The notes under the pieces are model-generated. The model did not search any database. It was given only the letters and a program-made list of their open reading frames with translations, and was not told where the DNA came from. Source: an uncultured Collinsella sp. (GTDB taxonomy: Bacteria; Actinomycetota; Coriobacteriia; Coriobacteriales; Coriobacteriaceae). Taken from it: a DNA stretch of 10,627 nucleotides. A program made the translations under genes and the position numbers. This document shows, one piece after another, positions 1 to 6,494 of this stretch. The stretch spans positions 1 to 10,627 of the forward strand of contig CABSDO010000075.1 in assembly GCA_902476475.1 (NCBI GenBank). The letters are read 5' to 3'. Position 1 is the first letter of the stretch. Every line of letters begins with the position of its first letter.

Positions 1-442
1 GGGCAACAAGCGTCGTAGCCGCGCCTGCGCCGTCAACATCGTCCCCAACACCACCGGTGCTGCCAAGGCTATCGGCCTGGTTCTCCCCGAGCTCAACGGT
101 AAGCTCATCGGTGCTGCCCAGCGCGTCCCGACGCCGACCGGCTCCATCACCAACCTCTACGCCGTCGTTGACAAGAAGGTCACCGTCGACGAGGTCAACG
201 CCGCTATGAAGGCCTACGCTGCCACCATCTCCGAGACCTTCGGTTACAACGAGGACGACATCGTCTCCACCGACATCATCGGCGAGACCCACGGCTCCAT
301 CTTCGACGCCACTCAGACCATGTGCTCTGACCTCGGCAACGGCCAGACCCTCGTTCAGGTTACCTCTTGGTACGACAACGAGAACTCCTACACCTCTCAG
401 ATGGTCCGCACCATCAAGTACTTCGAGAAGTTCGTTGCTTAA
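1..442 (+). CDS. gap: Glyceraldehyde-3-phosphate dehydrogenase, C-terminal part (5' end outside window)
   Basis: This is the 3' end of a phosphorylating GAPDH, which converts glyceraldehyde-3-phosphate, NAD and phosphate to 1,3-bisphosphoglycerate in the cytosol. The frame is open from base 2 and gives 146 residues before TAA at 440-442. The family block NIVPNTTGAAKAIGLVLPEL is followed by QRVPTPTGS, which carries the arginine of the inorganic-phosphate site, and near the end by SWYDNENSY, which holds the Asn that contacts the nicotinamide. The catalytic Cys (SCTTN region) lies upstream of the window and cannot be checked. The end has NENSYTSQMVRT where the textbook form has NEWGYSNRLVD; I recall this as a known sequence subgroup, not damage. 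The ATG at 206 is internal, because homology continues upstream of it. pgk follows after a terminator, so gap may be transcribed partly on its own. Confidence 0.96.
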   Translation, partial: GNKRRSRACAVNIVPNTTGAAKAIGLVLPELNGKLIGAAQRVPTPTGSITNLYAVVDKKVTVDEVNAAMKAYAATISETFGYNEDDIVSTDIIGETHGSIFDATQTMCSDLGNGQTLVQVTSWYDNENSYTSQMVRTIKYFEKFVA

Positions 443-480
443 TTTAGCTTTTTGCGAATAGCTCGTTGAGCGTCTAAAGA

Positions 481-527
481 AGGGCGCGGCCTCATAGGGC
501 TTACACCCTAGGGTCGCGCCCTTTTTA
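481..527 (+). terminator. Rho-independent terminator after gap
   Basis: The outer stem pairs AGGGCGCG (481-488) with CGCGCCCT (515-522). Pairing continues through 489-492 with 511-514, including two G-T wobbles. After a 2-nt bulge (493-494), an inner stem pairs TAGGG (495-499) with CCCTA (506-510) around a 6-nt loop. A run of five T follows at 522-526. It lies 38 nt after the gap stop and upstream of pgk, so it should reduce read-through from gap into pgk-tpiA-gpmI. Confidence 0.9.
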
Positions 528-536
528 TAGGAAATC

Positions 537-559
537 GTCTGCCGTAATGGGAGGCAGAC
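537..559 (+). other. Inverted repeat in the pgk leader
   Basis: GTCTGCC (537-543) and GGCAGAC (553-559) form a perfect 7-bp stem with a 9-nt loop, 10 nt after the gap terminator and 6 nt before the weak pgk ribosome binding site. There is no T-run, so it is not a terminator. It could be a 5' mRNA-stabilising hairpin or a protein-binding site. The role is inference; only the dyad is seen. Confidence 0.55.
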
Positions 560-565
560 ACGTAC

Positions 566-571
566 GAAAGG
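566..571 (+). promoter_or_regulatory. pgk ribosome binding site (selects the start at 583)
   Basis: GAAAGG lies 11 nt upstream of the ATG at 583, a rather long spacing for a modest Shine-Dalgarno. The alternative in-frame ATG at 547 sits inside the loop of the leader hairpin and has no good Shine-Dalgarno. It would add 12 residues that PGKs do not have. Confidence 0.6.
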
Positions 572-582
572 TAGAAGCAAAC

Positions 583-1773
583 ATGGCCTTTACCAAGAAG
601 ACCGTCCGCGACATCGATGTCGACGGCAAGCGCGTTCTCGTCCGCGTTGACTTCAACGTGCCTATCAAGGATGGCGTCGTTGGTGACACCACCCGTATCA
701 AGGCTGCCCTGCCCACCATCAACTATCTCGTTGAGCACAACGCTCGCGTCATCCTCATGAGCCACCTCGGCCGCCCCGAGGGTACCGGCTTCCAGCCTGA
801 GCTCTCCCTTGAGCCTGTCGCTAAGAAGCTCGCTGAGCTCTCTGGTCTCGACGTTGCCTTTGTCGCCGACACTTACGGCGAGAAGGCTGCCGAGGCTGTC
901 GCTGCCGTCGAGCCGGGCAAGGTTCTCGTTCTCGAGAACGTCCGCTTCGATAAGCGTGAGAAGAAGAACGATCCCGAGATCGCCAAGAAGCTCGCTTCCT
1001 ATGGTGACGTCTTCGTTCTCGATGCCTTCGGCACCGCTCACCGCGCCCAGGGTTCCGTCGTGGGCCCCGCCGCTTACCTGCCTGCCGTCGCGGGCTTCCT
1101 GCTCGAGAAGGAGGTCGACACGCTGACCGGCATCTTCGCCGAGCCCGAGCGCCCCTTCGTCGCTATCGTCGGCGGTTCCAAGGTTTCCTCCAAGATCGGC
1201 GTTCTCGATCACCTCATCGACTCCGCTGACACCCTGATCATCGGTGGCGGCATGGCCTACACCTTCTTCCTGGCTCAGGGCCTGTCCGTTGGTCAGTCCC
1301 TCAAGGAAGAGGACTGGGTCGAGCGCGCTGGCGAGATGCTCAAGAAGGCCGAGGAGAAGGGCGTCAAGATCCTGCTTCCCATCGACAACCGTGTTGCCGA
1401 TCACTTTGGCGAGGACGCTGTCCCCGAGGTTGTCGCTTCCGACGCTATCCCCGACGATCGTGAGGGTATGGACATCGGTCCTAAGACCGAGGAGCTCTAC
1501 GCCGAGGCCGTCAAGGGCGCCAAGACTGTCTTCTGGAACGGCCCCATGGGCGTCTTCGAGTTTGATAACTTCGCTCACGGCACCCAGGCTATCGCTGAGG
1601 CTGTCGCCGAGGCCGACTGCACCTCGATCATCGGCGGTGGCGACTCTGTCGCAGCTGTCAACAAGTTCAACCTGGCCGACAAGATGAGCTGGATCTCCAC
1701 CGGTGGTGGCGCTTCCATGGAGCTCGTCGAGGGTAAGGCCCTGCCCGGAGTGGAGGCGCTTCTCGATGCCTAA
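583..1773 (+). CDS. pgk: Phosphoglycerate kinase
   Basis: A cytosolic kinase that moves the acyl phosphate of 1,3-bisphosphoglycerate to ADP, giving 3-phosphoglycerate and ATP. The start at 583 (MAFTKKTVRD) gives 396 residues, the normal bacterial length. The N-terminal substrate domain has the PGK signature RVLVRVDFNVP (17-27), SHLGRPEG (60-67), ENVRF (119-123, Arg121) and AFGTAHRAQ (148-156, Arg154). The C-terminal nucleotide domain has GGSKVSSKIGVL (197-208), NGPMGVFE (319-326, ending in the nucleotide-contacting Glu) and the glycine-rich GGGDSVAAV (351-359). All expected substrate arginines are present, so the enzyme should be active. It is the first gene of the pgk-tpiA-gpmI unit, and its last 8 nt overlap the start of tpiA, suggesting translational coupling. 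No convincing -35/-10 pair is visible in the short gap-pgk spacer, so expression may depend on partial read-through from gap. Confidence 0.98.
   Translation: MAFTKKTVRDIDVDGKRVLVRVDFNVPIKDGVVGDTTRIKAALPTINYLVEHNARVILMSHLGRPEGTGFQPELSLEPVAKKLAELSGLDVAFVADTYGEKAAEAVAAVEPGKVLVLENVRFDKREKKNDPEIAKKLASYGDVFVLDAFGTAHRAQGSVVGPAAYLPAVAGFLLEKEVDTLTGIFAEPERPFVAIVGGSKVSSKIGVLDHLIDSADTLIIGGGMAYTFFLAQGLSVGQSLKEEDWVERAGEMLKKAEEKGVKILLPIDNRVADHFGEDAVPEVVASDAIPDDREGMDIGPKTEELYAEAVKGAKTVFWNGPMGVFEFDNFAHGTQAIAEAVAEADCTSIIGGGDSVAAVNKFNLADKMSWISTGGGASMELVEGKALPGVEALLDA
1747..1756 (+). promoter_or_regulatory. tpiA ribosome binding site inside the end of pgk
   Basis: GGAGTGGAGG ends 9 nt before the ATG at 1766. 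It supports this ATG over the upstream in-frame ATG at 1703, which would add 21 residues of out-of-frame pgk sequence not found in TIM proteins. Confidence 0.75.
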
Positions 1774-2533
1774 TCGCACCCTTCTTATCGCTGGTAACTG
1801 GAAGATGAACAACGACGTCGCCGAGGCCGCCAAGCTCGCCGACGAGCTGGCTCAGGCTCTGCCCGAGGTTCCGGCTGGCGTCGAGGTGCTCGTCTGCCCT
1901 CCGACCATCGACATCACCACGGTTCATGACCGCATTCAGGCTGCCCCCATCGCCCTCGGTGCACAGAACGTGTACTGGGAGGCCAAGGGTGCCTTCACCG
2001 GTGAGTCCTCTTGCGACATGCTCAAGTCCGCTGGCTGCACCTACTGCATCATCGGTCACTCCGAGCGTCGTGATTACTTCCACGAGACCGATGAGGATCA
2101 GAACAAGAAGGCCAAGGCCCTCGTTGCCGCCGGTCTTGTTCCCGTCTTCTGCTGCGGCGAGTCCCTCGAGGTCCGCGAGGCTGGCACCTATGTCGAGCAC
2201 GTCGTGAACCAGGTCAAGGCTGGCCTTGCTGGTCTTGAGATCACCTGCCCCAAGCAGGTCGTTGTCGCCTACGAGCCCATCTGGGCCATCGGCACCGGCA
2301 AGACCGCTACCGCCGAGGACGCTCAGGAGGTCTGCGGCGCTATCCGTGAGACCCTCAAGGAGATGTTCGGCGAGGAGCTCGCTAACGGCATCCGCGTTCT
2401 CTATGGTGGCTCTGCCAAGCCCGGCAACATCGCCGAGCTCGTCGCCAAGCCCGACGTTGACGGCGCCCTCGTGGGCGGCGCTTCGCTCAAGGCTGCCGAC
2501 TTCGCCTCTATGGTCGTCAAGGCAGGCGAGTAG
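1766..2533 (+). CDS. tpiA: Triosephosphate isomerase
   Basis: Interconverts dihydroxyacetone phosphate and glyceraldehyde-3-phosphate in the cytosol, feeding the GAPDH encoded upstream. Starting at MPNRTLLIAGNWKMN the protein has 255 residues, the usual size of a single-domain TIM barrel. The catalytic residues are visible: Lys13 in AGNWKMN, His98 in IIGHSERR and the base Glu170 in AYEPIWAIGTGKT, whose following residues form the flexible phosphate-gripping loop 6. The phosphate-binding YGGSAKPGN (213-221) and GALVGGASL (233-241) are also intact. The ATG lies within the last codons of pgk (ATGCCTAA), so a ribosome finishing pgk can restart here. gpmI begins 5 nt after its stop. The whole set reads as one co-translated glycolytic unit. 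There is no sign of damage. Confidence 0.98.
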   Translation: MPNRTLLIAGNWKMNNDVAEAAKLADELAQALPEVPAGVEVLVCPPTIDITTVHDRIQAAPIALGAQNVYWEAKGAFTGESSCDMLKSAGCTYCIIGHSERRDYFHETDEDQNKKAKALVAAGLVPVFCCGESLEVREAGTYVEHVVNQVKAGLAGLEITCPKQVVVAYEPIWAIGTGKTATAEDAQEVCGAIRETLKEMFGEELANGIRVLYGGSAKPGNIAELVAKPDVDGALVGGASLKAADFASMVVKAGE

Positions 2534-2538
2534 GACAT

Positions 2539-4092
2539 ATGGCACAGCGTCATCTTCCTGCACTCCTGATCATCATGGACGGCTGTGGCCTGGCTCCGGC
2601 CGATGGCGAGAACGCCGTCGCCGCTGCTAAGACGCCCTTCCTTGATAGCCTGTACGCTCAGTACCCGCACACCACGCTCGGCGCTTCGGGCGAGGACGTG
2701 GGTCTTCCCGATGGCCAGATGGGTAACTCCGAGGTGGGTCACCTCAACATCGGTGCCGGTCGCATCGTGTTCCAGGAGCTTTCGCGCATCAACAATGCCA
2801 TCAAGGACGGCTCCATCGCCAAGAACGAGGTTTTCGTCAAGGCTATGGACGACGTCAAGGCTGACGGCAAGACTCTTCACCTCATGGGCCTTATGAGCCC
2901 TGGCGGCGTTCACTCCCACATGAACCACGTCGAGGCTCTGGTCAAGATGGCTGCCGAGCACGGTGTCAAGACCGTTCGCGTCCATGCCTTCATGGATGGC
3001 CGCGACGTTGACCCGCAGTCCGGCGCTGGCTACATGAGTGAGTTCTGCGCCTTCCTGGCTAAGATCTCCGAGGAGACCGGTTGCGACGCTCGCGTTGCCA
3101 CCGTCTCGGGCCGTTATTGGGCCATGGACCGCGATAATCGTTGGGAGCGCATCCAGCGCGCCTACGACGTCATGGTCAACGCGTCCGATGCCGATGTCGA
3201 CCCCGTTGCCGGTATCAAGGCCTACTACGAGAAGGATCCGCGCGGCGATGAGTTCGTCGAGCCCTTCGCTGCCCACAACGAGGGCATCCACGAGGGCGAC
3301 GCGGCCATCTTCTTCAACTTCCGTCCCGACCGCGCTCGTCAGATGACCCGCGTGTTCACGGACAAGGAATTCGACGGCTTTGAGCGCGAGCAGATCAAGC
3401 TTTCGCACTTTGTGACGATGACCGAGTACGATCCGACGTTTGACGTCGAGGTCGCCTTCCCCAAGACGTTCCCCGAGAACGTTCTTGCCGATGTTATCGC
3501 CGCCAATGGCCTGAAGCAGCTGCACACCGCCGAGACCGAGAAGTACGCCCACGTGACGTTCTTCCTCAACGGCGGCATCGAGGAGCCCAAGGAGGGCGAG
3601 GAGCGCGTGCTCGTCGCTTCCCCCAAGGTCGCTACCTACGATCTGCAGCCTGAGATGAGCGCTCCCGAGGTTACCGAGAAGCTCGTCGCCGCTATTAACG
3701 AGGATCGCGCTGATTTCTACATCGTGAACTTCGCGAACTGCGACATGGTTGGTCACACCGGTGTCTTCGACGCCGCCGTTAAGGCCGTCGAGGCTGTTGA
3801 CGATGCCCTGTCCAAGGTTGTTCCGGCGATTCTCGCCAAGGGCGGCTTTGCGCTGATTACCGCCGACCACGGCAATGCCGATCACATGTTTGACGTTGCT
3901 TCCGACGGTTCCAAGCATCCGTTTACGGCTCACACCACCAACCGTGTGCCGTTCATCATCGTTGATGAGAAGGCCAAGCTCACCGGTATCGAGGACGGCC
4001 GTCTTTCCGATATCGCTCCGACCATGCTCACCATGGCTGGTATTGAGCCTTCCGCCGAGATGACGGGTCGCGTGCTCGCCACCGAGGCCTAA
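2539..4092 (+). CDS. gpmI: 2,3-bisphosphoglycerate-independent phosphoglycerate mutase
   Basis: Converts 3-phosphoglycerate to 2-phosphoglycerate through a phosphoserine intermediate. It is a cytosolic, metal-dependent (typically Mn) member of the alkaline phosphatase superfamily. At 517 residues it matches the iPGM family. Visible active-site elements are MDGCG (Asp14), the nucleophile Ser64 in MGNSEVGHLNIGAGR, GGVHSH (His125), MDGRD (152-156), GRYWAMDRD (191-199), RPDRARQ (262-268), EKYAHVT (Lys335), CDMVGHTG (Asp402, His406) and TADHGNADHM (Asp443, His444, His449). The complete metal-ligand set is present. The start follows the tpiA stop by 5 nt, with AGGCGAG (2524-2530) as the likely ribosome site inside the tpiA end. 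Enolase, which often follows gpmI in Firmicutes, is absent here; the gene is followed by terminator hairpins and then secG. Confidence 0.98.
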   Translation: MAQRHLPALLIIMDGCGLAPADGENAVAAAKTPFLDSLYAQYPHTTLGASGEDVGLPDGQMGNSEVGHLNIGAGRIVFQELSRINNAIKDGSIAKNEVFVKAMDDVKADGKTLHLMGLMSPGGVHSHMNHVEALVKMAAEHGVKTVRVHAFMDGRDVDPQSGAGYMSEFCAFLAKISEETGCDARVATVSGRYWAMDRDNRWERIQRAYDVMVNASDADVDPVAGIKAYYEKDPRGDEFVEPFAAHNEGIHEGDAAIFFNFRPDRARQMTRVFTDKEFDGFEREQIKLSHFVTMTEYDPTFDVEVAFPKTFPENVLADVIAANGLKQLHTAETEKYAHVTFFLNGGIEEPKEGEERVLVASPKVATYDLQPEMSAPEVTEKLVAAINEDRADFYIVNFANCDMVGHTGVFDAAVKAVEAVDDALSKVVPAILAKGGFALITADHGNADHMFDVASDGSKHPFTAHTTNRVPFIIVDEKAKLTGIEDGRLSDIAPTMLTMAGIEPSAEMTGRVLATEA

Positions 4093-4115
4093 TAGAAAAC
4101 AAATACCGTTTTCTA
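4093..4115 (+). other. AT-rich hairpin directly after the gpmI stop
   Basis: TAGAAAAC (4093-4100) and GTTTTCTA (4108-4115) form a perfect 8-bp stem with a 7-nt loop, beginning at the first base after the stop codon. It is only two bases upstream of the strong terminator stem. It lacks a GC-rich core and its own T-run beyond the stem, so on its own it is a poor terminator. It may protect the 3' end or help fold the next hairpin. Confidence 0.55.
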
Positions 4116-4117
4116 GT

Positions 4118-4152
4118 AAGGGGGTTGTCCACAACCGGACAACCCCCTTTTT
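4118..4152 (+). terminator. Rho-independent terminator of pgk-tpiA-gpmI
   Basis: AAGGGGGTTGTCC (4118-4130) pairs perfectly over 13 bp with GGACAACCCCCTT (4137-4149) around the 6-nt loop ACAACC. T-run at 4148-4152. A competing small hairpin, GGTTGT with ACAACC around CC, is possible within it. Confidence 0.95.
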
Positions 4153-4211
4153 GGTATTTCTGCCATTTCCACCCCGTCCTTGAGTGGCAGGTAGGGGAGA
4201 GCGGGGGATTG

Positions 4212-4220
4212 TGGTACAGT
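4212..4220 (+). promoter_or_regulatory. Candidate extended -10 promoter of secG
   Basis: TGGTACAGT (TGn plus a 4/6 match to TATAAT) lies 36 nt before the secG ATG and downstream of the previous operon's terminator, so a promoter is expected in this spacer. No good -35 hexamer is seen at 16-18 nt spacing, so the call is tentative. Confidence 0.4.
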
Positions 4221-4256
4221 ACTGGAGTTTAAACTGTTCTATTAAGGAGCTTATCT

Positions 4257-4511
4257 ATGGGTCCGTTCCAGATTCTTCTGTTTGTCGTTTGGGCTGTCTC
4301 TGCCGTGGCGCTGACGATTCTCGTCCTGATGCATTCCGGTAAGGGCACCGGCGTTTCGGATATGATCGCTAGCTCGCTGTATAACTCCAGCTCTGCCACG
4401 GGCGTCATGGAGCAGAACCTCGACCGCCTGACCGTCATCATGGCTGTCGTGTTTGCTGTGTGCGTCGTGCTGTGCATGTTCTTCTTCCCGCAGGGCATCG
4501 TCGGCTACTAA
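4257..4511 (+). CDS. secG: Preprotein translocase subunit SecG
   Basis: Small membrane subunit of the SecYEG channel that assists SecA-driven protein export. The 84 residues fit the family: a first transmembrane segment at about 5-25, a cytoplasmic loop with HSGKGTGVSDMIASS and a conserved-looking EQNLDRLT (52-59), then a second transmembrane segment at about 58-77 ending in FFFPQ. The loop resembles the actinobacterial form (GKGGGLSDMFGG...NLDRLT) known from the family. AAGGAG at 4244-4249 is 7 nt before the ATG. It sits next to tpiA/gpmI, which echoes the actinobacterial gap-pgk-tpiA-secG linkage, but terminators on both sides make it its own transcription unit here. Confidence 0.93.
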   Translation: MGPFQILLFVVWAVSAVALTILVLMHSGKGTGVSDMIASSLYNSSSATGVMEQNLDRLTVIMAVVFAVCVVLCMFFFPQGIVGY

Positions 4512-4532
4512 GCACGAGCCGCATTAATATTC

Positions 4533-4563
4533 AAAAGGGTCCCGTAAGTGCGGGACCCTTTTT
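4533..4563 (+). terminator. Rho-independent terminator after secG
   Basis: AAAAGGGTCCCG (4533-4544) pairs perfectly over 12 bp with CGGGACCCTTTT (4551-4562) around TAAGTG. T-run at 4559-4563. It separates secG from the oppA leader. The A-tract on the left means it could also work on the minus strand. Confidence 0.95.
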
Positions 4564-4804
4564 GTTTACATATTTGTAACAGAGTCAAAATATCCTCACA
4601 TACTTCGCCCAACTAAAGAAATTCTCGACCGTTAACCGGAATTAGCCCCAAATTGTGTATAAAATGCGCTACTGTATTGCAAAACGTTGGTCCGTTGTGC
4701 ATAACCAGCCATAGCAGCGGGCGGCGTTTTGATGGTTCGGATCGGATTGTTTCGACATGTGTCCGACTGAACATTTCTTTGTCCTATCTCATAAGGAGGA
4801 TGGC
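4564..4804 (+). promoter_or_regulatory. Gene-free oppA upstream/leader region with dyads and weak promoter candidates
   Basis: About 240 nt, visibly richer in A/T than the genes, with no credible coding frame. It should carry the opp promoter because a terminator precedes it. Candidates are TTTACA (4565-4570) with no good -10, an A/T-rich TATAAAAT (4658-4665) without a clear -35, and TTGCAA (4677-4682) with CATAAC (4700-4705) at 17-nt spacing. None is convincing. Dyads: ATATTTG (4570-4576) with CAAAATAT (4586-4593), one base bulged, which could be an operator. Also GTTC...TCGGA (4735-4746) with TCCGA...GAAC (4762-4772), a two-part imperfect hairpin in the leader. No T-box consensus or known riboswitch was recognised. 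Confidence 0.4.
4793..4799 (+). promoter_or_regulatory. oppA ribosome binding site (selects the start at 4805)
   Basis: AAGGAGG is a full-strength Shine-Dalgarno, 5 nt before the in-frame ATG at 4805. The ATG at 4800 is out of frame. The in-frame ATG at 4757 would add 16 polar residues ahead of the export signal. Confidence 0.85.
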
Positions 4805-6481
4805 ATGGCTGATTCTATGTTCCACCAGCCCGTTATGGGTCGTCGCGCCTTTGTTGGCGGCACCCTTGCTGCGAGCTCCATGGCTTTTCTTGCCGCATGC
4901 GGCAAGAAGGGTGGCGACGCTTCCGGTTCTGAGTCCGGTTCGACGCTGAACTTCTACATCAACAACCCGGTCTGCATCGACCCCTACAATGTCCAGGAGG
5001 ACCAGGGCACTCAGGTCGAGTACCAGCTCTTTGACGCTCTGACCTCTTATGACGCCGAGAAGGGCGAGATCGTTCCGCTGGCTTGCGAGTCCTTCGAGGC
5101 CAACGACGACGCCACCGAGTTCACCTTCAAGATCAAGAAGGCCAAGTTCCACAACGGTGACGACGTTACCTCCAAGTCCTTCAAGCTCGGTTGGGAGCGT
5201 CTGGTCAACACCAAGTCGGCCATCGCTACCGAGTACGGCCCTTCCGAGGTCTCCTATCACCTTTCCATGGTCGAGGGCTATGACGACCTGCTTGCCGGTA
5301 ACGCCACCGAGCTCAGCGGTGTTACCTGCCCCGACGATGAGACCCTTGTCGTCAAGCTGTCTTCCGCTTACGCCGACTTCCCCTTCGTCGCCTCTCACCC
5401 GGCTCTGGCCCCGGTTCCCGAGTGCGCCGAGTCCGATGTCAAGAGCTTCTATCTTGCACCGGTCGGTAACGGCCCGTTCATGATGGACGGCAAGTGGGAG
5501 GACGGTCAGGAGATCAACCTCAAGAAGTTCGACGATTACTATGGCGACAAGGCCAAGATCGATGGCATCCACTTCCAGGTCATCAAGGACATGGAGACTG
5601 CTTACAAGGAGTTCCAGGCCGGTAACCTCGATGTCTGCGACGTTCCCGTCGCTCAGATCGATGCCGCCAAGAAGGATCGCGGCGTGTCCAAGGACGGCTA
5701 CACCATGGGTGACGGCGAGCGCATGCTGCTCGGCGCCGAGCCTTCCACGTACTATCTGACCTGCAACACCACGGCCGAGCCGTTCAACAACGCCGACCTG
5801 CGCAGGGGCATCTCCCTGGCCATCAACCGTGAGGCCATCTGCAAGACCATCTATAAGGGTACCCGTACCCCTGCCGACGGCATTGTTCCTCCGGGCATCG
5901 ATGGCTACAAGGAGGGCGCATGGGAGTTCTGCGCCTACGATGTCGACAAGGCTAACGAGTACCTCGACAAGGTTGCTCCCGCTGGCGCTAACGGGGATCG
6001 TGGCATTAGCGTGACCCTTTCCTACAACCAGGACGGCGGTCACAAGGAGATCATGGAGTCCATCATCGGCGACCTCGCCAAGGTTGGCGTTACCGCTGTC
6101 TCCGATACCCCTGAGTGGTCTGCCCTGCTCGAGCAGTATCAGAACTTTAACTATCAGTTCGGTCGTCTGGGTTGGATTGCCGACTACCCGATCATGGACA
6201 ACTTCCTGTATCCGCTGTTCCACTCCGACTCCCTCGGTGGCGATAACCGCTCCGGTTACAACAACCCCGAGTTCGACGCCAAGGTCGACGAGGCTCGTAC
6301 TATTGTTGACGACGAGGAGCGCGTCGCTAAGATGCAGGAGGCCGACGCAATGGTCGCTGCCGACTGCCCGGTCATCCCGATTATGTTCTACACGCACACC
6401 ATCGTCGGCTCCGATCGCATCAAGCACCTCTATGTCGATCCGCAGAAGCATGCCGAGCTGGGTACCGCTGAGCTCGCCTAA
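4805..6481 (+). CDS. oppA: ABC transporter solute-binding lipoprotein, oligopeptide type
   Basis: Extracytoplasmic receptor of the importer encoded downstream, with 558 residues from the ATG at 4805. The N-terminus has GRRAFVGG (12-19, twin arginine at 13-14), a hydrophobic stretch and the lipobox LAAC with the lipidated Cys at 32, so it should be membrane-anchored after lipoprotein processing. A Gly/Ser/Asp linker (to about 46) precedes the SBP_bac_5 fold. Family landmarks are INNPVCIDPYNVQEDQGTQV (52-71), ATEFTFKIKKAKFHNGDDVT (103-122), GNGPFMMDGKW (221-231), NADLRRGISLAINREAI (329-345) and GWIADYPIMDNFL (456-468). The family binds oligopeptides, dipeptides, nickel or opines. The A-B-C-D-F gene order favours peptides, but the ligand cannot be fixed from sequence. 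A hairpin spacer separates it from oppB, which would allow the binding protein to be made in excess. Confidence 0.92.
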   Translation: MADSMFHQPVMGRRAFVGGTLAASSMAFLAACGKKGGDASGSESGSTLNFYINNPVCIDPYNVQEDQGTQVEYQLFDALTSYDAEKGEIVPLACESFEANDDATEFTFKIKKAKFHNGDDVTSKSFKLGWERLVNTKSAIATEYGPSEVSYHLSMVEGYDDLLAGNATELSGVTCPDDETLVVKLSSAYADFPFVASHPALAPVPECAESDVKSFYLAPVGNGPFMMDGKWEDGQEINLKKFDDYYGDKAKIDGIHFQVIKDMETAYKEFQAGNLDVCDVPVAQIDAAKKDRGVSKDGYTMGDGERMLLGAEPSTYYLTCNTTAEPFNNADLRRGISLAINREAICKTIYKGTRTPADGIVPPGIDGYKEGAWEFCAYDVDKANEYLDKVAPAGANGDRGISVTLSYNQDGGHKEIMESIIGDLAKVGVTAVSDTPEWSALLEQYQNFNYQFGRLGWIADYPIMDNFLYPLFHSDSLGGDNRSGYNNPEFDAKVDEARTIVDDEERVAKMQEADAMVAADCPVIPIMFYTHTIVGSDRIKHLYVDPQKHAELGTAELA

Positions 6482-6494
6482 GAGTTTGCAGCTT

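Noticed and set aside
206..442. A separate 78-residue protein starting at the ATG at 206
   Set aside because: GAPDH homology runs continuously upstream in the same frame to the window edge, so this is an internal methionine.
547..582. Upstream in-frame ATG for pgk
   Set aside because: It lies in the loop of the leader hairpin and lacks a Shine-Dalgarno. It adds 12 residues outside the PGK family.
508..1833. 441-codon open frame on the minus strand opposite pgk
   Set aside because: It is a mirror of the biased codon use of pgk (GAG, GTC, GCC, CTC). The translation is a Leu/Val/Gly/Asp-rich string with no recognisable domain, and it lies over a fully conserved gene.
2401..4134. 577-codon minus-strand open frame opposite gpmI
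   Set aside because: Same codon-bias effect. It runs over a complete gpmI with every catalytic residue and has no domain or supported start.
4757..4804. Upstream in-frame ATG for oppA
   Set aside because: The extension would put 16 polar residues before the signal peptide, and the strong AAGGAGG at 4793-4799 fits only the ATG at 4805.
4564..4804. T-box or known riboswitch in the oppA leader
   Set aside because: No T-box core sequence, terminator/antiterminator pair or familiar aptamer core was found; the dyads are short and imperfect.
4784..6451. 555-codon minus-strand open frame opposite oppA
   Set aside because: Low-complexity hydrophobic/acidic translation produced by the reversed codon bias, whereas the + strand encodes an intact SBP_bac_5 lipoprotein.
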